From: Lachnospiraceae bacterium | GTDB taxonomy: Bacteria > Bacillota > Clostridia > Lachnospirales > Lachnospiraceae | Length of the DNA stretch: 64,000 nucleotides | Direction of reading: 5' to 3' | Assembly (NCBI GenBank): GCA_017543445.1 | Contig: JAFYGB010000019.1 | Span: 1-64,000, forward strand | Shown here: positions 25,011-34,313 of the stretch, piece after piece | How the letters are laid out: each line of letters begins with the position of its first letter | Position numbering within the stretch: the first letter of the stretch is position 1 | Notes under the pieces: generated by a model | The model's input: only the letters and a program-made list of their open reading frames with translations | Databases searched by the model: none | Told to the model about the DNA's origin: nothing | Program-made: the position numbers and the translations under genes

Positions 25011-26087
25011 CTATCTGTTAGCTAACTCAACCATAATGTCTTCGAGAGATACACCTTTTTCGGCCATCAGCACCAGAGCGTGATACAGGAAGTCGGCGAT
25101 CTCGTATTTGATCTCTTCCGGGTCGGGATTTTTCGCAGCGATGACGATCTCGGTCGCTTCCTCTCCCACCTTCTTCAGGATCTTATCGATACCTTTATCG
25201 AAGAGGTAATTCGTGTAGGAACCTTCCTTCGGATGCTCCTTGCGGTCCTGAATGATCGCCATAACATCCGCAAGCACGTGGTTGGGGTCGACTGCAACGG
25301 AAGGCTTCTCCAGAACTTTGTTGAAGAAACAGCTGACCGCGCCGGTGTGGCAGGCAGGACCTACCGGATATACCTTTGCGAGCAATGTATCTTTATCGCA
25401 GTCTAAGTAGAGGCTCTTCACATACTGGAAGTTGCCGCTGGTCAAACCCTTCACCCACAGTTCCTGACGGCTGCGGGAATAGTAAGTCATGATACCGGTC
25501 GAAACGGTCGTCTCGAAGGCCTCTTTATTCATGTATGCGACCATCAGGACTTCATTCGTCCGATAGTCCTGCGTAACGACGGGGATCATCCCCTGCTCGT
25601 TCAGTTTGCACTCTTCCCAGGAAGCATTGACCGTGATCTCATAAGCAGGAAGGCCGAGGGTATCTACGCTCACGCCGTTTTCGATCGCGGCATCCAGACC
25701 CGACAGGGGGACCAGCTTCACACGCTCTTCGCCGAAACGTGCAACGCCCTCTTCATAGGCTTTCTTCTCCTGCTCACTGTCTGCGTCACAGAACACAAAG
25801 AGCGCACCGGCATAAATATACTTCTTGATATCTTCGAAGCGACGGATGTTGCCGCAGATCGCAGCCGGCATATCGCTCGTCTGGATCATATGCTTTGCGG
25901 TATGGATCGCAAGATCGTTTTCCGCATCGCCTTCGGAGATATTCTTCAGGATCACATAGCCGAAGCCTTCATTCCGCAAAAGAGCGATCGTTTCCATCGC
26001 GTCTTTCCAGACATCCTGTGCCTTCTCGCGGACACAGGCTCCCTTGATGAATAAAAAAGCAGTCTTTTCATTTACCGTTTGCTGCAT
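25011..26087 (-). CDS. hisIE: HisIE with half-barrel-like N-terminal extension
   Basis: A 358-residue bifunctional enzyme. HisI (about 165-258) removes the ring closure of PR-AMP and has Cys ligands in LDCDKD and [10 protein letters not shown]. HisE (about 270-358), with [15 protein letters not shown], hydrolyses PR-ATP. These are steps 3 and 2 of histidine synthesis. Residues 1-145 are an extra domain absent from standard HisIE. Its [24 protein letters not shown] resembles the conserved [17 protein letters not shown] block of the neighbouring HisA, so I infer a half TIM-barrel of HisA/HisF type, with the catalytic Asp not evident. The ATG at 26087 has GAGG 8 bases upstream; an in-frame TTG at 26111 is rejected. 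It is last in the his operon. Confidence 0.9.
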   Translation of the reverse strand: MQQTVNEKTAFLFIKGACVREKAQDVWKDAMETIALLRNEGFGYVILKNISEGDAENDLAIHTAKHMIQTSDMPAAICGNIRRFEDIKKYIYAGALFVFCDADSEQEKKAYEEGVARFGEERVKLVPLSGLDAAIENGVSVDTLGLPAYEITVNASWEECKLNEQGMIPVVTQDYRTNEVLMVAYMNKEAFETTVSTGIMTYYSRSRQELWVKGLTSGNFQYVKSLYLDCDKDTLLAKVYPVGPACHTGAVSCFFNKVLEKPSVAVDPNHVLADVMAIIQDRKEHPKEGSYTNYLFDKGIDKILKKVGEEATEIVIAAKNPDPEEIKYEIADFLYHALVLMAEKGVSLEDIMVELANR

Positions 26088-26097
26088 AGTTTCATCC

Positions 26098-26820
26098 TCA
26101 ATTCTTCTCAAACTTTTCTACGGCCTCTTTGAGGTCGATACGTTTCTCGTACAATGCTTTTCCGATGATGGCGCCGTGGATCTTTGCATCGCTGATGGCT
26201 TGCAGGTCATCCATGCAGGACATACCGCCGGAAGCGATAATGTCGAGTCCGGTCGCTTCGGACAATGTTTTCGTTGCCGAAACGTTGGGGCCGGTCAGCA
26301 TACCGTCCTTCGAAATGTCGGTATATACGACCGTACGGACGCCGTAGACTTTCATCTGCAACGCAAGCTCAATGGCGGAAATGTTGCTCACATCTACCCA
26401 GCCCTGCGTAGCGACCAGTCCATTCTTTGCGTCGATTCCGCATACGACGTGCGAAGGACCGAAGCTGTCGACCATCTTCTTCAAAAGCTTCGGATCGGTC
26501 ACGGCCTTCGTTCCGACGATACCGCGGAAAACACCCATATTCAGGACTTCTTCCATGTCCTCAAGGCTACGGATGCCGCCGCCGAGCTGTACCGGAACGT
26601 GGACCGAGCGAACGATCTCACAAATGACATCACGATTGACCCCGCGGCCCAGAAGCGCGCCGTCGAGGTCAACGAGATGAATAAAGGATGCGCCGGCAGC
26701 CTCCCATGCAAGGGCTACTTTCACCGGGTTCTCCGAATATACCTGGACCTGATCGAACAGACCTTGTTTCAAACGAACACATTTTTTATCTTTGATATCG
26801 ATCGCGGGATACAGTTGCAT
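26098..26820 (-). CDS. hisA: ProFAR isomerase HisA
   Basis: A 240-residue (beta-alpha)8 barrel enzyme, step 4 of histidine synthesis. The N-terminal half begins [20 protein letters not shown] with the catalytic Asp8 in AIDI. The second half has [11 protein letters not shown] with the other catalytic Asp. Both halves carry phosphate-binding motifs (QLGGGIRS and IASGGMS). The ATG shares one base with the hisB stop (TAATG). hisF and hisH, which normally flank hisA, are absent here. Confidence 0.96.
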   Translation of the reverse strand: MQLYPAIDIKDKKCVRLKQGLFDQVQVYSENPVKVALAWEAAGASFIHLVDLDGALLGRGVNRDVICEIVRSVHVPVQLGGGIRSLEDMEEVLNMGVFRGIVGTKAVTDPKLLKKMVDSFGPSHVVCGIDAKNGLVATQGWVDVSNISAIELALQMKVYGVRTVVYTDISKDGMLTGPNVSATKTLSEATGLDIIASGGMSCMDDLQAISDAKIHGAIIGKALYEKRIDLKEAVEKFEKN

Positions 26821-27404
26821 TACAGTGCTCCCTTCGTGGACAATACGCCATCGATACGATCATCGATCATGGTCGCCTGATCCAATGCTTTGGCAAATGC
26901 TTTGAACACGCCTTCGCAGATGTGGTGATTATTAACGCCGTTCAGCAGCTTGATGTGAATGTTCATGCCGGCCGAATAACTGATGGCATAGAAAAATTCA
27001 CGTGCCATTTCGGTATCAAACTCGCCGATCCGAGGCGTGGTGAACTCCACGTCGAAGTTCAGATACGGACGTCCGGAAAAATCGATCGCACACATAACGA
27101 GTGCTTCATCCATCGGGATGATCGCGGAACCAAAACGCTTCATGGAAGCCTTATCTCCCACCGCGTTAAGGATCGCCTGTCCCAAAACGATTCCGGTATC
27201 TTCAACGGTGTGGTGACAATCCACGTAGGTGTCGCCGTCCGCATTGACCGTAAGATCAAATAAGCCATGTTTCGCAAAACTGTTCAACATGTGATCAAAA
27301 AAGCCGATGTGGGTATCCACGTCTGCGGTTCCGCTTCCGTCGATCGCGATCGAGATCTCGATGTTGGTTTCTTTCGTGTATCTGGATACGGTTGCGTTTC
27401 TCAT
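26820..27404 (-). CDS. hisB: Imidazoleglycerol-phosphate dehydratase
   Basis: A 194-residue monofunctional IGPD, step 6 of histidine synthesis. Manganese-binding histidine motifs are HTVEDTGIVLG and, in the second half, NNHHICEGVFKAFAKAL. DTHIGFFDHMLNSFAKHG supplies further ligands. There is no HisB phosphatase domain, so histidinol-phosphatase must be encoded elsewhere. Confidence 0.97.
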   Translation of the reverse strand: MRNATVSRYTKETNIEISIAIDGSGTADVDTHIGFFDHMLNSFAKHGLFDLTVNADGDTYVDCHHTVEDTGIVLGQAILNAVGDKASMKRFGSAIIPMDEALVMCAIDFSGRPYLNFDVEFTTPRIGEFDTEMAREFFYAISYSAGMNIHIKLLNGVNNHHICEGVFKAFAKALDQATMIDDRIDGVLSTKGAL

Positions 27405-27426
27405 AGCATGCCTCCTAACTGGTTAT

Positions 27427-28725
27427 TTATTTCTCGTCCTCAAAGCGTACTTTGATGGAATTTGCATGTGCAGCAAGGCGCTCCGCCTTAGCGAAGGCCT
27501 GTATGTCTTTCTGGATCGGCGCCAGAGCTTCTTTCGAAAAGTAGATAATACTGGACTTCTTGATGTAGTCATCAACGGACAGCGGCGAGAAGAACTTCGC
27601 GGTGCCGTTGGTGGGCAATACATGGTTCGGGCCGGCAAAATAGTCGCCGAGCGGTTCGCTGGAATACTCGCCGAGGAAGATCGCACCGGCGTTCTTCACC
27701 TTCGTCATGGTCAGGAACGGTTCCGCTGTCAGGATCTCCAAGTGCTCGGGAGCGATATCATTGACCGTCTGGATGCAATCCTTCATATCGTCGCAAACGA
27801 GGATGTAGCCGTAGTTCTCAAGCGACTTCTCGATGATCTCCTTACGGGATAATTCCTCGGTAAATGCTTTCACTTCTATATCGACCTTCTCTGCCAGTTC
27901 CATGCTGTCGGTAACAAGGATCGAACTAGCAAGCGGGTCGTGCTCTGCCTGGGACAAAAGATCCGCAGCTACAAAGCGAGGTGTTGCGGTCTTATCTGCA
28001 AGTACCATGATCTCACTCGGTCCGGCGACACTGTCGATAGAAACGTGTCCGAAAACGGCCTTCTTCGCGAGAGCTACGTAAATGTTGCCCGGTCCTACGA
28101 TCTTATCCACCTTCGGGATCGTTTCGGTTCCGTAAGCCATGGCTGCGATCGCCTGCGCGCCACCGACTTTAAAGATCTTCGTAGCGCCCGCGATGGTTGC
28201 TGCTGCAAGGATCACAGGATTTACCTTACCATCCTTACCGGGCGGCGTAAGCATGATGATCTCCGGAACGCCGGCGACCTTCGCGGGAATGACGTTCATC
28301 AAAACGGTCGAAGAAAGCGGCGCCGTACCACCGGGTACATAGATGCCGACGCGGCCGATGGGTGTCACACGCTGGCCGAGCAGGCTTCCATCCTCACGGG
28401 TGTCGAACCAGCTGTAACGAAGCTGCTTCATGTGGAAATCACGGATATTTGCCGCAGAGCGTTCCATAACGCCCATAAGCTCCGGATCTACCGTAGCGAG
28501 TGCTTCATCGATCTCCGCCTGCGTTACCTGCAGGGTGTCGGCCGTAAGGTCTGCTCCATCAAACTTCTTCGTATACGCCAGTACTGCAGCGTCGCGGTTC
28601 GCCTTAACTTCCTTCAGGATATCAGCTACGCGGTCTGCATAAGTATCGTACTGGTTCGGATCCCGCTTCAAAAGGTCCGAAAGGATATTCTTTTTATTCT
28701 CTTCGTTCAAACGGATGATTCTCAT
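27427..28725 (-). CDS. hisD: Histidinol dehydrogenase
   Basis: A 432-residue zinc- and NAD-dependent enzyme that oxidises histidinol to histidine in two steps. Recognised by YVPGGTAPLSSTVLMNVIPAKVAGV, KIVGPGNIYVALAKKAVFG, the Zn/catalytic region DLLSQAEHDPLASSILVT, IAPEHLEI and GPNHVLPTNG. The length is standard. It lies 11 bp after hisG and 22 bp before hisB. Confidence 0.97.
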   Translation of the reverse strand: MRIIRLNEENKKNILSDLLKRDPNQYDTYADRVADILKEVKANRDAAVLAYTKKFDGADLTADTLQVTQAEIDEALATVDPELMGVMERSAANIRDFHMKQLRYSWFDTREDGSLLGQRVTPIGRVGIYVPGGTAPLSSTVLMNVIPAKVAGVPEIIMLTPPGKDGKVNPVILAAATIAGATKIFKVGGAQAIAAMAYGTETIPKVDKIVGPGNIYVALAKKAVFGHVSIDSVAGPSEIMVLADKTATPRFVAADLLSQAEHDPLASSILVTDSMELAEKVDIEVKAFTEELSRKEIIEKSLENYGYILVCDDMKDCIQTVNDIAPEHLEILTAEPFLTMTKVKNAGAIFLGEYSSEPLGDYFAGPNHVLPTNGTAKFFSPLSVDDYIKKSSIIYFSKEALAPIQKDIQAFAKAERLAAHANSIKVRFEDEK

Positions 28726-28736
28726 AATGACTCCTT

Positions 28737-29375
28737 CTATTCGGTAAGCGCTTTCACATCCTGGATGATCTTCGTGATGCGCTCATTTTCCATTTTCATG
28801 CTGACACAGTTCACGACCATGCGTGCGGACAGAGGACAAACCTCCTCCAGAACGGTCAGCCCGTTCTCGCGCAATGTCGAACCGGTCTCCACGATATCTA
28901 CGATCACTTCGGACAGGCCTACGATCGGCGCCAGTTCGACGGAACCGTTCAACTTAATGATCTCGACCGTCTGGTGCTTCTTGTTGTAGAAATAATCCTT
29001 TGCGATCGCCGGGTATTTCGTCGCTACGCGGATGAGTTCATGGTTCTGCAAATGGGCACGCGCACTCTCAGGTCCGCAAACACACATTCTGCATTTTCCG
29101 AATTTCAGATCCAGAACTTCATAAAGGCGACGTCCTTCCTCCAGGATCGTATCCTTACCAACGATACCCACATCGGCAGCACCGTATTCCACATAGGTCG
29201 GGACATCGGTGGCCTTTGCCAAAAAGAACTTCATCTTCAGTTCTTCATTTACAAAGATCAGCTTGCGCGTCTTCTCGTCTTTCATCTCTTCGCAATGGAT
29301 ACCAATCTTCTCGAACAGTTCCATGGCTTTCTTCGCCAGACGGCCTTTCGCCAGCGCAAATGTTAAATATTCCAT
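28737..29375 (-). CDS. hisG: ATP phosphoribosyltransferase, short form
   Basis: A 212-residue HisG(S), the first enzyme of the pathway. It lacks the C-terminal regulatory domain of long HisG and so needs HisZ, encoded 8 bp upstream, for activity and histidine feedback. Motifs: [14 protein letters not shown] at the N-terminus, [15 protein letters not shown], and the PRPP loop in [16 protein letters not shown]. Confidence 0.97.
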   Translation of the reverse strand: MEYLTFALAKGRLAKKAMELFEKIGIHCEEMKDEKTRKLIFVNEELKMKFFLAKATDVPTYVEYGAADVGIVGKDTILEEGRRLYEVLDLKFGKCRMCVCGPESARAHLQNHELIRVATKYPAIAKDYFYNKKHQTVEIIKLNGSVELAPIVGLSEVIVDIVETGSTLRENGLTVLEEVCPLSARMVVNCVSMKMENERITKIIQDVKALTE

Positions 29376-29383
29376 AGTCTACC

Positions 29384-30604
29384 TCACTTTAACTCGTACA
29401 GAGTCTTACTGCTTCCGTCTTCGGAAAGATAGATCAGCGCCGTGTTCTTCATACGACGTGCCAGATCGATATAATCCTCGATCGACTTTTCGTTGAAACG
29501 CTTCATCAGAGTGACTTTCTCACCATTCTGGCGCATCGCAACTGCGGTCTGGATCGCTTTTTCCTTCTGGACACGCTCATACAACAAGATGGAGCCTGCG
29601 TCTTCAACTTCGACAGCGATCTTCTGGCGGGACAATGCGAGCATCAAAAGATCCAGATTGATCGCAAAGCCAACACTCGGAGCATCCTTTCCGAACTGCT
29701 TCAGCAGTTTGTCGTAACGGCCGCCCATGCAAAGCACATCGCCGGTACCATAGGTATAGCCCTGGAAAATGATGCCCGTGTAATATTCGAAGCGGCCCAT
29801 CTTCGCGAGGTCGAAATACACGTAGGATTCCAATTTATAGTACGAGAGAATGCTGTACAGCTTCTCAAGGTATTCGATATACGAGATCAGTTCAGGATCT
29901 TCGGTCACCTGCTTCAGCTCACCGATCTTCTCGATGCTTCCGAAACATACGGACAGTCTGCGGAAGATCTCGCGACTCTCCTTCGATGCACCCGCCTGCT
30001 CCAGAACCTCATCCGCTCCGTAGAAATTCTTCGCTTCGATCAGTTCAAGCAGTTCCATACGAACGTTGTCATCCAGATTCAGATCCTTCAACAGGCAACG
30101 CATGAAACCGTTGTGTCCGATCTCGACCTGAAATTCCTTCAGACCCGCTGCCAGGAAGCAATTGATGACCAGTGCGAGCATTTCAGCATCCGCATCGGAA
30201 GTCTCATCTCCGACCAGTTCCGCACCGACCTGCGTGATCTCCTTCATATGGCCCAGCAAACTGTCATGGTTGATGAAAGTATTACCGCAATAGCACAGAC
30301 GGACCGGCATGGTCTCCTGCGCATAGTATTTCGCAACACTGCGGGCGATGGACGGCGTGATGTCCGGACGCAGGACGAGCGTATTGCCCTCCTTGTCGAA
30401 GAATTTGAACATGTCGCGGGAACTTACGCTTCCGCGTTCCTTCGCATATATATCGAAAAACTCGAACATCGGCGTCTGGATATCGCGAAAACCAAAGCGG
30501 TGGAATATGTCAGTGATCTTCTGGCGCATGGTTTCTTTTGCCGCGCATTCCTCACCATACAGATCACGAACGCCTTCGGGTGTATGTAATAATTCGTTCT
30601 TCAT
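29384..30604 (-). CDS. hisZ: ATP phosphoribosyltransferase regulatory subunit HisZ
   Basis: A 406-residue HisRS-like protein without synthetase function that forms a complex with short HisG. Class II motif 2-like FRDIQTPMFEFF, SSRDMFKFFDKEGNTLVLRPDITPSIAR and GGRYDKLLKQFG identify the fold. The anticodon-binding domain of HisRS is replaced by a short C-terminal part. It leads the his operon behind a consensus promoter. AGAGAGG precedes the ATG. Confidence 0.95.
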   Translation of the reverse strand: MKNELLHTPEGVRDLYGEECAAKETMRQKITDIFHRFGFRDIQTPMFEFFDIYAKERGSVSSRDMFKFFDKEGNTLVLRPDITPSIARSVAKYYAQETMPVRLCYCGNTFINHDSLLGHMKEITQVGAELVGDETSDADAEMLALVINCFLAAGLKEFQVEIGHNGFMRCLLKDLNLDDNVRMELLELIEAKNFYGADEVLEQAGASKESREIFRRLSVCFGSIEKIGELKQVTEDPELISYIEYLEKLYSILSYYKLESYVYFDLAKMGRFEYYTGIIFQGYTYGTGDVLCMGGRYDKLLKQFGKDAPSVGFAINLDLLMLALSRQKIAVEVEDAGSILLYERVQKEKAIQTAVAMRQNGEKVTLMKRFNEKSIEDYIDLARRMKNTALIYLSEDGSSKTLYELK

Positions 30605-30636
30605 AGGTTTACCTCTCTTTGGACACTTTAGCGTGC

Positions 30637-30658
30637 TACCATATTACCATGCTACCAT
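30637..30658 (-). promoter_or_regulatory. Three TACCAT motifs at 8-bp spacing in the his leader
   Basis: TACCAT occurs at 30637, 30645 and 30653 (read on the plus strand), an exact 8-bp period, just downstream of the predicted hisZ start site. Position and repetition suggest an operator for the his operon or a leader element. No T-box or His-codon attenuator peptide fits in the roughly 70-base leader. Confidence 0.45.
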
Positions 30659-30681
30659 AGTAACAAGATAATATGTCAAGT

Positions 30682-30710
30682 ATTATAACAGAGGGGTCAG
30701 GCCTTGTCAA
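30682..30710 (-). promoter_or_regulatory. Consensus sigma-A promoter for the his operon
   Basis: On the minus strand, TTGACA (30705-30710), a 17-bp spacer and TATAAT (30682-30687) match consensus at all positions. The -35 hexamer lies inside the 3' end of recU. Confidence 0.85.
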
Positions 30711-31284
30711 CACTTTTTTTCATTTCTTTTTCATGCTCGGCCAATGCATCCCGGCGTTCGAGATCGTCGGCCAGTGCCTCCAGGAAATGGATGTATACCG
30801 CTTTCTTGATCGGCACTTCATAATAGACTTCGTGGAGCAGTTCCTCCAGAGTAAAACTCATCCTCTCCTTACGAATCGCGCGCTCCCAGAACGGAACGAT
30901 GGTTGTATAAGGAACGTAGTAGATGCGGTCCAGAGAAGTATAATGGATCAGAAAGAAGGAAACGCCGCCCTGTGCTTCGAAATCCTTCATGAACTCCATC
31001 TGGTGTTCGTGGATGTTTTTCAGCGGGAAACTCGTCTCCTGGCACTCCTTTGCATCGAAGCAGACCGGTACGCCCTGCACCGCTCCGATATAGTCCACGG
31101 TGCTCTTCTGGTCGAAATAGGCCAGGGTGATATGGCGTGTTTCTTTATCGATATCGATCGGCTTGATCGGTGTCGGGATCTTTTGGATCAATGCGAGTTT
31201 CTGGGAACGGTACTGCTCCAGCGTGACATTGATCATCTCTTCAAATGTATCGCCCCGAAGGCCGCGGCTGGACCATGTTGCCAT
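30697..31284 (-). CDS. recU: Holliday junction resolvase RecU
   Basis: A 195-residue RecU, the Firmicutes endonuclease that cuts four-way junctions in recombination and repair. GDTFEEMINVTLEQY, the STVDYIGAV region and VCFDAKECQETSFPLKNIHEHQ carry the PD-(D/E)xK nuclease residues (Asp, then D-x-K). The end is a Lys/Glu-rich helix. It usually pairs with ponA in Bacilli; here it is last after an RluA-type synthase gene. GGAGAG precedes the ATG. Confidence 0.9.
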   Translation of the reverse strand: MATWSSRGLRGDTFEEMINVTLEQYRSQKLALIQKIPTPIKPIDIDKETRHITLAYFDQKSTVDYIGAVQGVPVCFDAKECQETSFPLKNIHEHQMEFMKDFEAQGGVSFFLIHYTSLDRIYYVPYTTIVPFWERAIRKERMSFTLEELLHEVYYEVPIKKAVYIHFLEALADDLERRDALAEHEKEMKKSVDKA

Positions 31285-31294
31285 AACTACTCTC

Positions 31295-32248
31295 CTACAT
31301 GTGTAAATTCTCTTCTTTCATCAAGGATGCAATGTCATCCGAGATCGGTGCTTCAAAGCTCCGCTCGGATAAATAATCAAGCACACCATCCATCTTCGGA
31401 AAATGCATTTGCCACGAATGAAGCAGGGGGCGTCCCTTTTTCTTTGCATTCGTGTTGTATTTGGAATCCCCGACGAGCGGATGTCCGATCGAAGCTAAAT
31501 GCGCACGGATCTGATGCGTTTTACCGGTGATCAAATGGACCTTCAACACGGAATATCGCTCGTTATAATCAAGCGGTTCATATTCCGTCTCGATCACATC
31601 TCCCATGTCAGGATCCTGGGAAATATAGACTTTGTTGGTCTGCGTATCTTTACGCAGAAAACCATTCAAAGAGCCTGGCTTCGTGACCTTTCCTTCTACG
31701 ATACACAGATAGTATTTCTGTAAACTGCGATCCTTCACGATCCGGTTCAGTTCCTGGGATCCGGAAAGCGAAACACCCGCGAGCATCAAACCGTCGGTAT
31801 TGCGATCCAGACGGTTGCAGATGCCTGGCGTGAACAGTTCTCCCGAATGCGCTTTCTTTGAATAATGGTCTACCACGAAATCTACAACGGAGACATCGGA
31901 TGGTTTCGCTTTTTGTGAAAGCAGGCCCGCCGGTTTATTCAGTACCAGGATATGCTCATCCTCATAAAGGATCGGGACGGGGATGATATTGGTTTTGGTT
32001 TCTTTTGATGCTGCCTCACCGCTGGATGCGCCTCGAAACATAGCGATCGTTTCATCTCGCATATAGATCTGCACGCGGTCTCCTACCTTCGTTTTTACGC
32101 TTCCGTCGGCTTTCGCCTCGTTAAGCAGGATATTCTTCTTACGCAGGCTCTTCTGGATCACGCTCTTCGGCGCTTTATCGAGAAGTTTCGCCAGATATTT
32201 ATCGAAACGCAGCCCCGCCTCGTTTTTTGAGATCAAAAACTCCTGCAT
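31295..32248 (-). CDS. RluA-family pseudouridine synthase (RluC/RluD type)
   Basis: A 317-residue pseudouridine synthase. An N-terminal S4 RNA-binding domain (about 1-70) is followed by the RluA catalytic domain with ILVLNKPAGLLSQ and the active Asp in GICNRLDRNTDGLML. KTHQIRAHLASIGHPLVGDSKY is the second signature. It modifies uridines in 23S rRNA or tRNA; the exact target cannot be read from sequence. It lies 26 bp after a membrane protein gene and 10 bp before recU. Confidence 0.92.
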   Translation of the reverse strand: MQEFLISKNEAGLRFDKYLAKLLDKAPKSVIQKSLRKKNILLNEAKADGSVKTKVGDRVQIYMRDETIAMFRGASSGEAASKETKTNIIPVPILYEDEHILVLNKPAGLLSQKAKPSDVSVVDFVVDHYSKKAHSGELFTPGICNRLDRNTDGLMLAGVSLSGSQELNRIVKDRSLQKYYLCIVEGKVTKPGSLNGFLRKDTQTNKVYISQDPDMGDVIETEYEPLDYNERYSVLKVHLITGKTHQIRAHLASIGHPLVGDSKYNTNAKKKGRPLLHSWQMHFPKMDGVLDYLSERSFEAPISDDIASLMKEENLHM

Positions 32249-32274
32249 AACCTTCTCCTAAATCAACGTTTGTC

Positions 32275-32865
32275 TCAGATGGCCAGTTTGCTGACCATAC
32301 GGGCGATGACCGCCGTGTTTAAGCAAGCTTCCTCTGACAATTCTTTCTTCGTCAGGTCGTTAAACCGCATCCGAAATTTGTCTTCCGCGGAAAATGCTTT
32401 TACATTCACCTGATAACCGCTGGCCGCTAAGATACCTGCGATAAACTCCTCCTGCTTCTTCAAGGTCGCGGTGTCCGTCTTCTGCCCTTTTCGATCTTTT
32501 GAAAGCAGGATCACATCCCGGTCATGGACGAAGGTGTAGACCGCCCATAACGTCGGCAGATTCGGGTTCGTGATCGCCAGTTCCGTCATGAATTGGCCGA
32601 ACTGCAACTGCTCCGTATATTTCTTAAACGCTTCCGGGTTCGTACTTTTATACGGAAAGACCGCGATCAGGATCACGGTCACTTTCGAAAGCGGAAGCGC
32701 CAGCAGGATCGCCATCACCGTGAAGAGGTTCTTCGCAGAACCGAACTTGATATAACCCGTAACGTAAAACACGACCATTCCGATGATCAAGAACAGGATC
32801 AGAGCCAGCTGGAATAGTTTTCTTCGCTTGAAATATCCGGGCAATCCCTTATATAGTTTCACCAT
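32275..32865 (-). CDS. Conserved membrane protein of unknown function
   Basis: A 196-residue protein with two adjacent hydrophobic segments (about 17-37 and 45-70), after a basic N-terminus (KGLPGYFKRRK). The remaining 125 residues are soluble, mixed charge, with HDRDVILLSKDRKGQKTD and a helical C-terminus. I do not recognise a named family, though similar proteins occur in Lachnospiraceae by my recollection. It lies between a HAD phosphatase (10 bp upstream) and an RluA-type synthase (26 bp downstream). Confidence 0.7.
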   Translation of the reverse strand: MVKLYKGLPGYFKRRKLFQLALILFLIIGMVVFYVTGYIKFGSAKNLFTVMAILLALPLSKVTVILIAVFPYKSTNPEAFKKYTEQLQFGQFMTELAITNPNLPTLWAVYTFVHDRDVILLSKDRKGQKTDTATLKKQEEFIAGILAASGYQVNVKAFSAEDKFRMRFNDLTKKELSEEACLNTAVIARMVSKLAI

Positions 32866-32875
32866 TTCCTACCTC

Positions 32876-33568
32876 TTATGCTCGTTTTGCGTCGCGGATC
32901 GGATACAGGTCCTCATAATCCGTAATATAGGCATCTGCAAGCAGTTTCTTCTGCTCCCATAAGTGCTTCGAGTGCGTATCGTCCACAGCGCAAACCGTCA
33001 TTCCAGCATTTTTCCCTGCCAGAATGCCCGAAGGGACATCTTCGAAAACCAGGCAATCCGCAGGCTCAACATTCAGTCTGCGTGCGGTCTCCAGAAATAC
33101 ATCCGGTGCCGGTTTTCCTTTTGCGACTTCACATCCGGTCGTGATCACGGATATATAATCCTTCATGGACAATGCATCATATACCGCCGAAACCAGTTCG
33201 ATCGAATTACTTGTGGCGATGCCGGCTACGATTCCTGCTTGCTTCAAATCTTGCAAAAACTTCTCGGCTCCCGGTTTGAAGAATACCTCATGTGCGTATT
33301 TCTCATACGCCATCTGGTTCCAGCATACCTTCATTTCGTCGGTCGTCATCGGGATCGAGAAACGCTCTTTAAAGTAATCTGCCGTTTCAGAAAAACTCAT
33401 ACCTTCGATGAGGTCCTGCAGATCCTCTGGAAGATCATACCCGAATCTTCCCAAAAAGTCGATGTCGATCTGCTTCCACATCCACATACTGTCGACCAGC
33501 GTACCATCCAGATCAAAGATCACGGCCTTTACGTTTCGACAGATCGTATTGATATCAAAAATGCTCAT
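32876..33568 (-). CDS. HAD-family hydrolase (beta-phosphoglucomutase-like)
   Basis: A 230-residue HAD superfamily IA phosphatase. Motif I is FDLDGTLVDS (nucleophile and acid Asp), motif II TSNS, motif III Lys in KGKPAPDVFLETA, and motif IV VFEDVPSGILAGKNAG. An alpha-helical cap follows motif I. The layout matches beta-phosphoglucomutase or small sugar-phosphate phosphatases; specificity is unknown. The ATG lies 14 bp inside the 3' end of the upstream RsuA-type gene, preceded by GAGG. Confidence 0.9.
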   Translation of the reverse strand: MSIFDINTICRNVKAVIFDLDGTLVDSMWMWKQIDIDFLGRFGYDLPEDLQDLIEGMSFSETADYFKERFSIPMTTDEMKVCWNQMAYEKYAHEVFFKPGAEKFLQDLKQAGIVAGIATSNSIELVSAVYDALSMKDYISVITTGCEVAKGKPAPDVFLETARRLNVEPADCLVFEDVPSGILAGKNAGMTVCAVDDTHSKHLWEQKKLLADAYITDYEDLYPIRDAKRA

Positions 33569-34304
33569 GGTTTACCTCGGCTTTCAGCCTGTTGATCTCC
33601 TCGCTCGTAAGTAAGCGGCTCTCTCCGGGAGCCAAGGACGCATCCAATGCAAGCGAGCCCATGGTCATGCGTTTTAAATATTTTACGGTAAGTCCGAATG
33701 CAGCAAACATTCGTTTTACTTGATGGTATTTTCCTTCGTAGATCGTGATATATGCTTCCGTATCAAGATCAGTCGTTTGAATCTGCGCGGGCAATGCGGT
33801 GAAGCTGCCGTCCGCATCATCGATCTGCATGCCCGCCTCCATGCCTCGGATCACTTCGGAACCTACCGAGCCATCGAGACGAACAAAGTAAGTTTTCGGT
33901 ACATGCTTCTTCGGTGAAAGCATCTGATGCGCCAGTGTTCCGTCGTTCGTAAGCAAAAGCAGCCCTTCGGTATCGATATCCAGACGCCCGACGGGAGCCA
34001 GATTCTTTCGTACGCCGCTACCCTTTACCAAGTCCAGCACGGTTTTCTGCCGCGGATCCTCGGTTGCGCTGATCACGCCTGCGGGTTTATTCAGCATGCG
34101 ATACTCGTACATATTGTAGAATACTTCAGCGCCATCCACGGATAAAACGCTAGCCGTCAGATCTACCTTCTGATCCGAAGAACGCACAGTCGTTCCGTCG
34201 ATCTTTACGCGTCCCTGTGTGATCATCTTTTTGACCTCACTGCGGGTACCGTAGCCCATATCACATAGCGCTTTATCAAGGCGTAAGGTTTTGGTCGTCT
34301 GCAT
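33555..34304 (-). CDS. RsuA/RluB-family pseudouridine synthase
   Basis: A 249-residue pseudouridine synthase with an N-terminal S4 domain (LRLDKALCDMGYGTRSEVKKMI). The catalytic core has LNKPAGVISATEDP, the active Asp in GRLDIDTEGLLLLTNDG, and EGKYHQVKRMFAAFG. RsuA makes pseudouridine 516 in 16S rRNA; RluB and RluF act on 23S. It is part of a block of rRNA-modifying genes with rsmF upstream and an RluA-type gene downstream. Confidence 0.92.
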   Translation of the reverse strand: MQTTKTLRLDKALCDMGYGTRSEVKKMITQGRVKIDGTTVRSSDQKVDLTASVLSVDGAEVFYNMYEYRMLNKPAGVISATEDPRQKTVLDLVKGSGVRKNLAPVGRLDIDTEGLLLLTNDGTLAHQMLSPKKHVPKTYFVRLDGSVGSEVIRGMEAGMQIDDADGSFTALPAQIQTTDLDTEAYITIYEGKYHQVKRMFAAFGLTVKYLKRMTMGSLALDASLAPGESRLLTSEEINRLKAEVNHEHF

Positions 34305-34313
34305 ATCAACCTC

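Noticed and set aside
30605-30696. T-box or His attenuator in front of hisZ
   Set aside because: The leader after the consensus promoter is only about 70 bases and has no T-box core or run of His codons.
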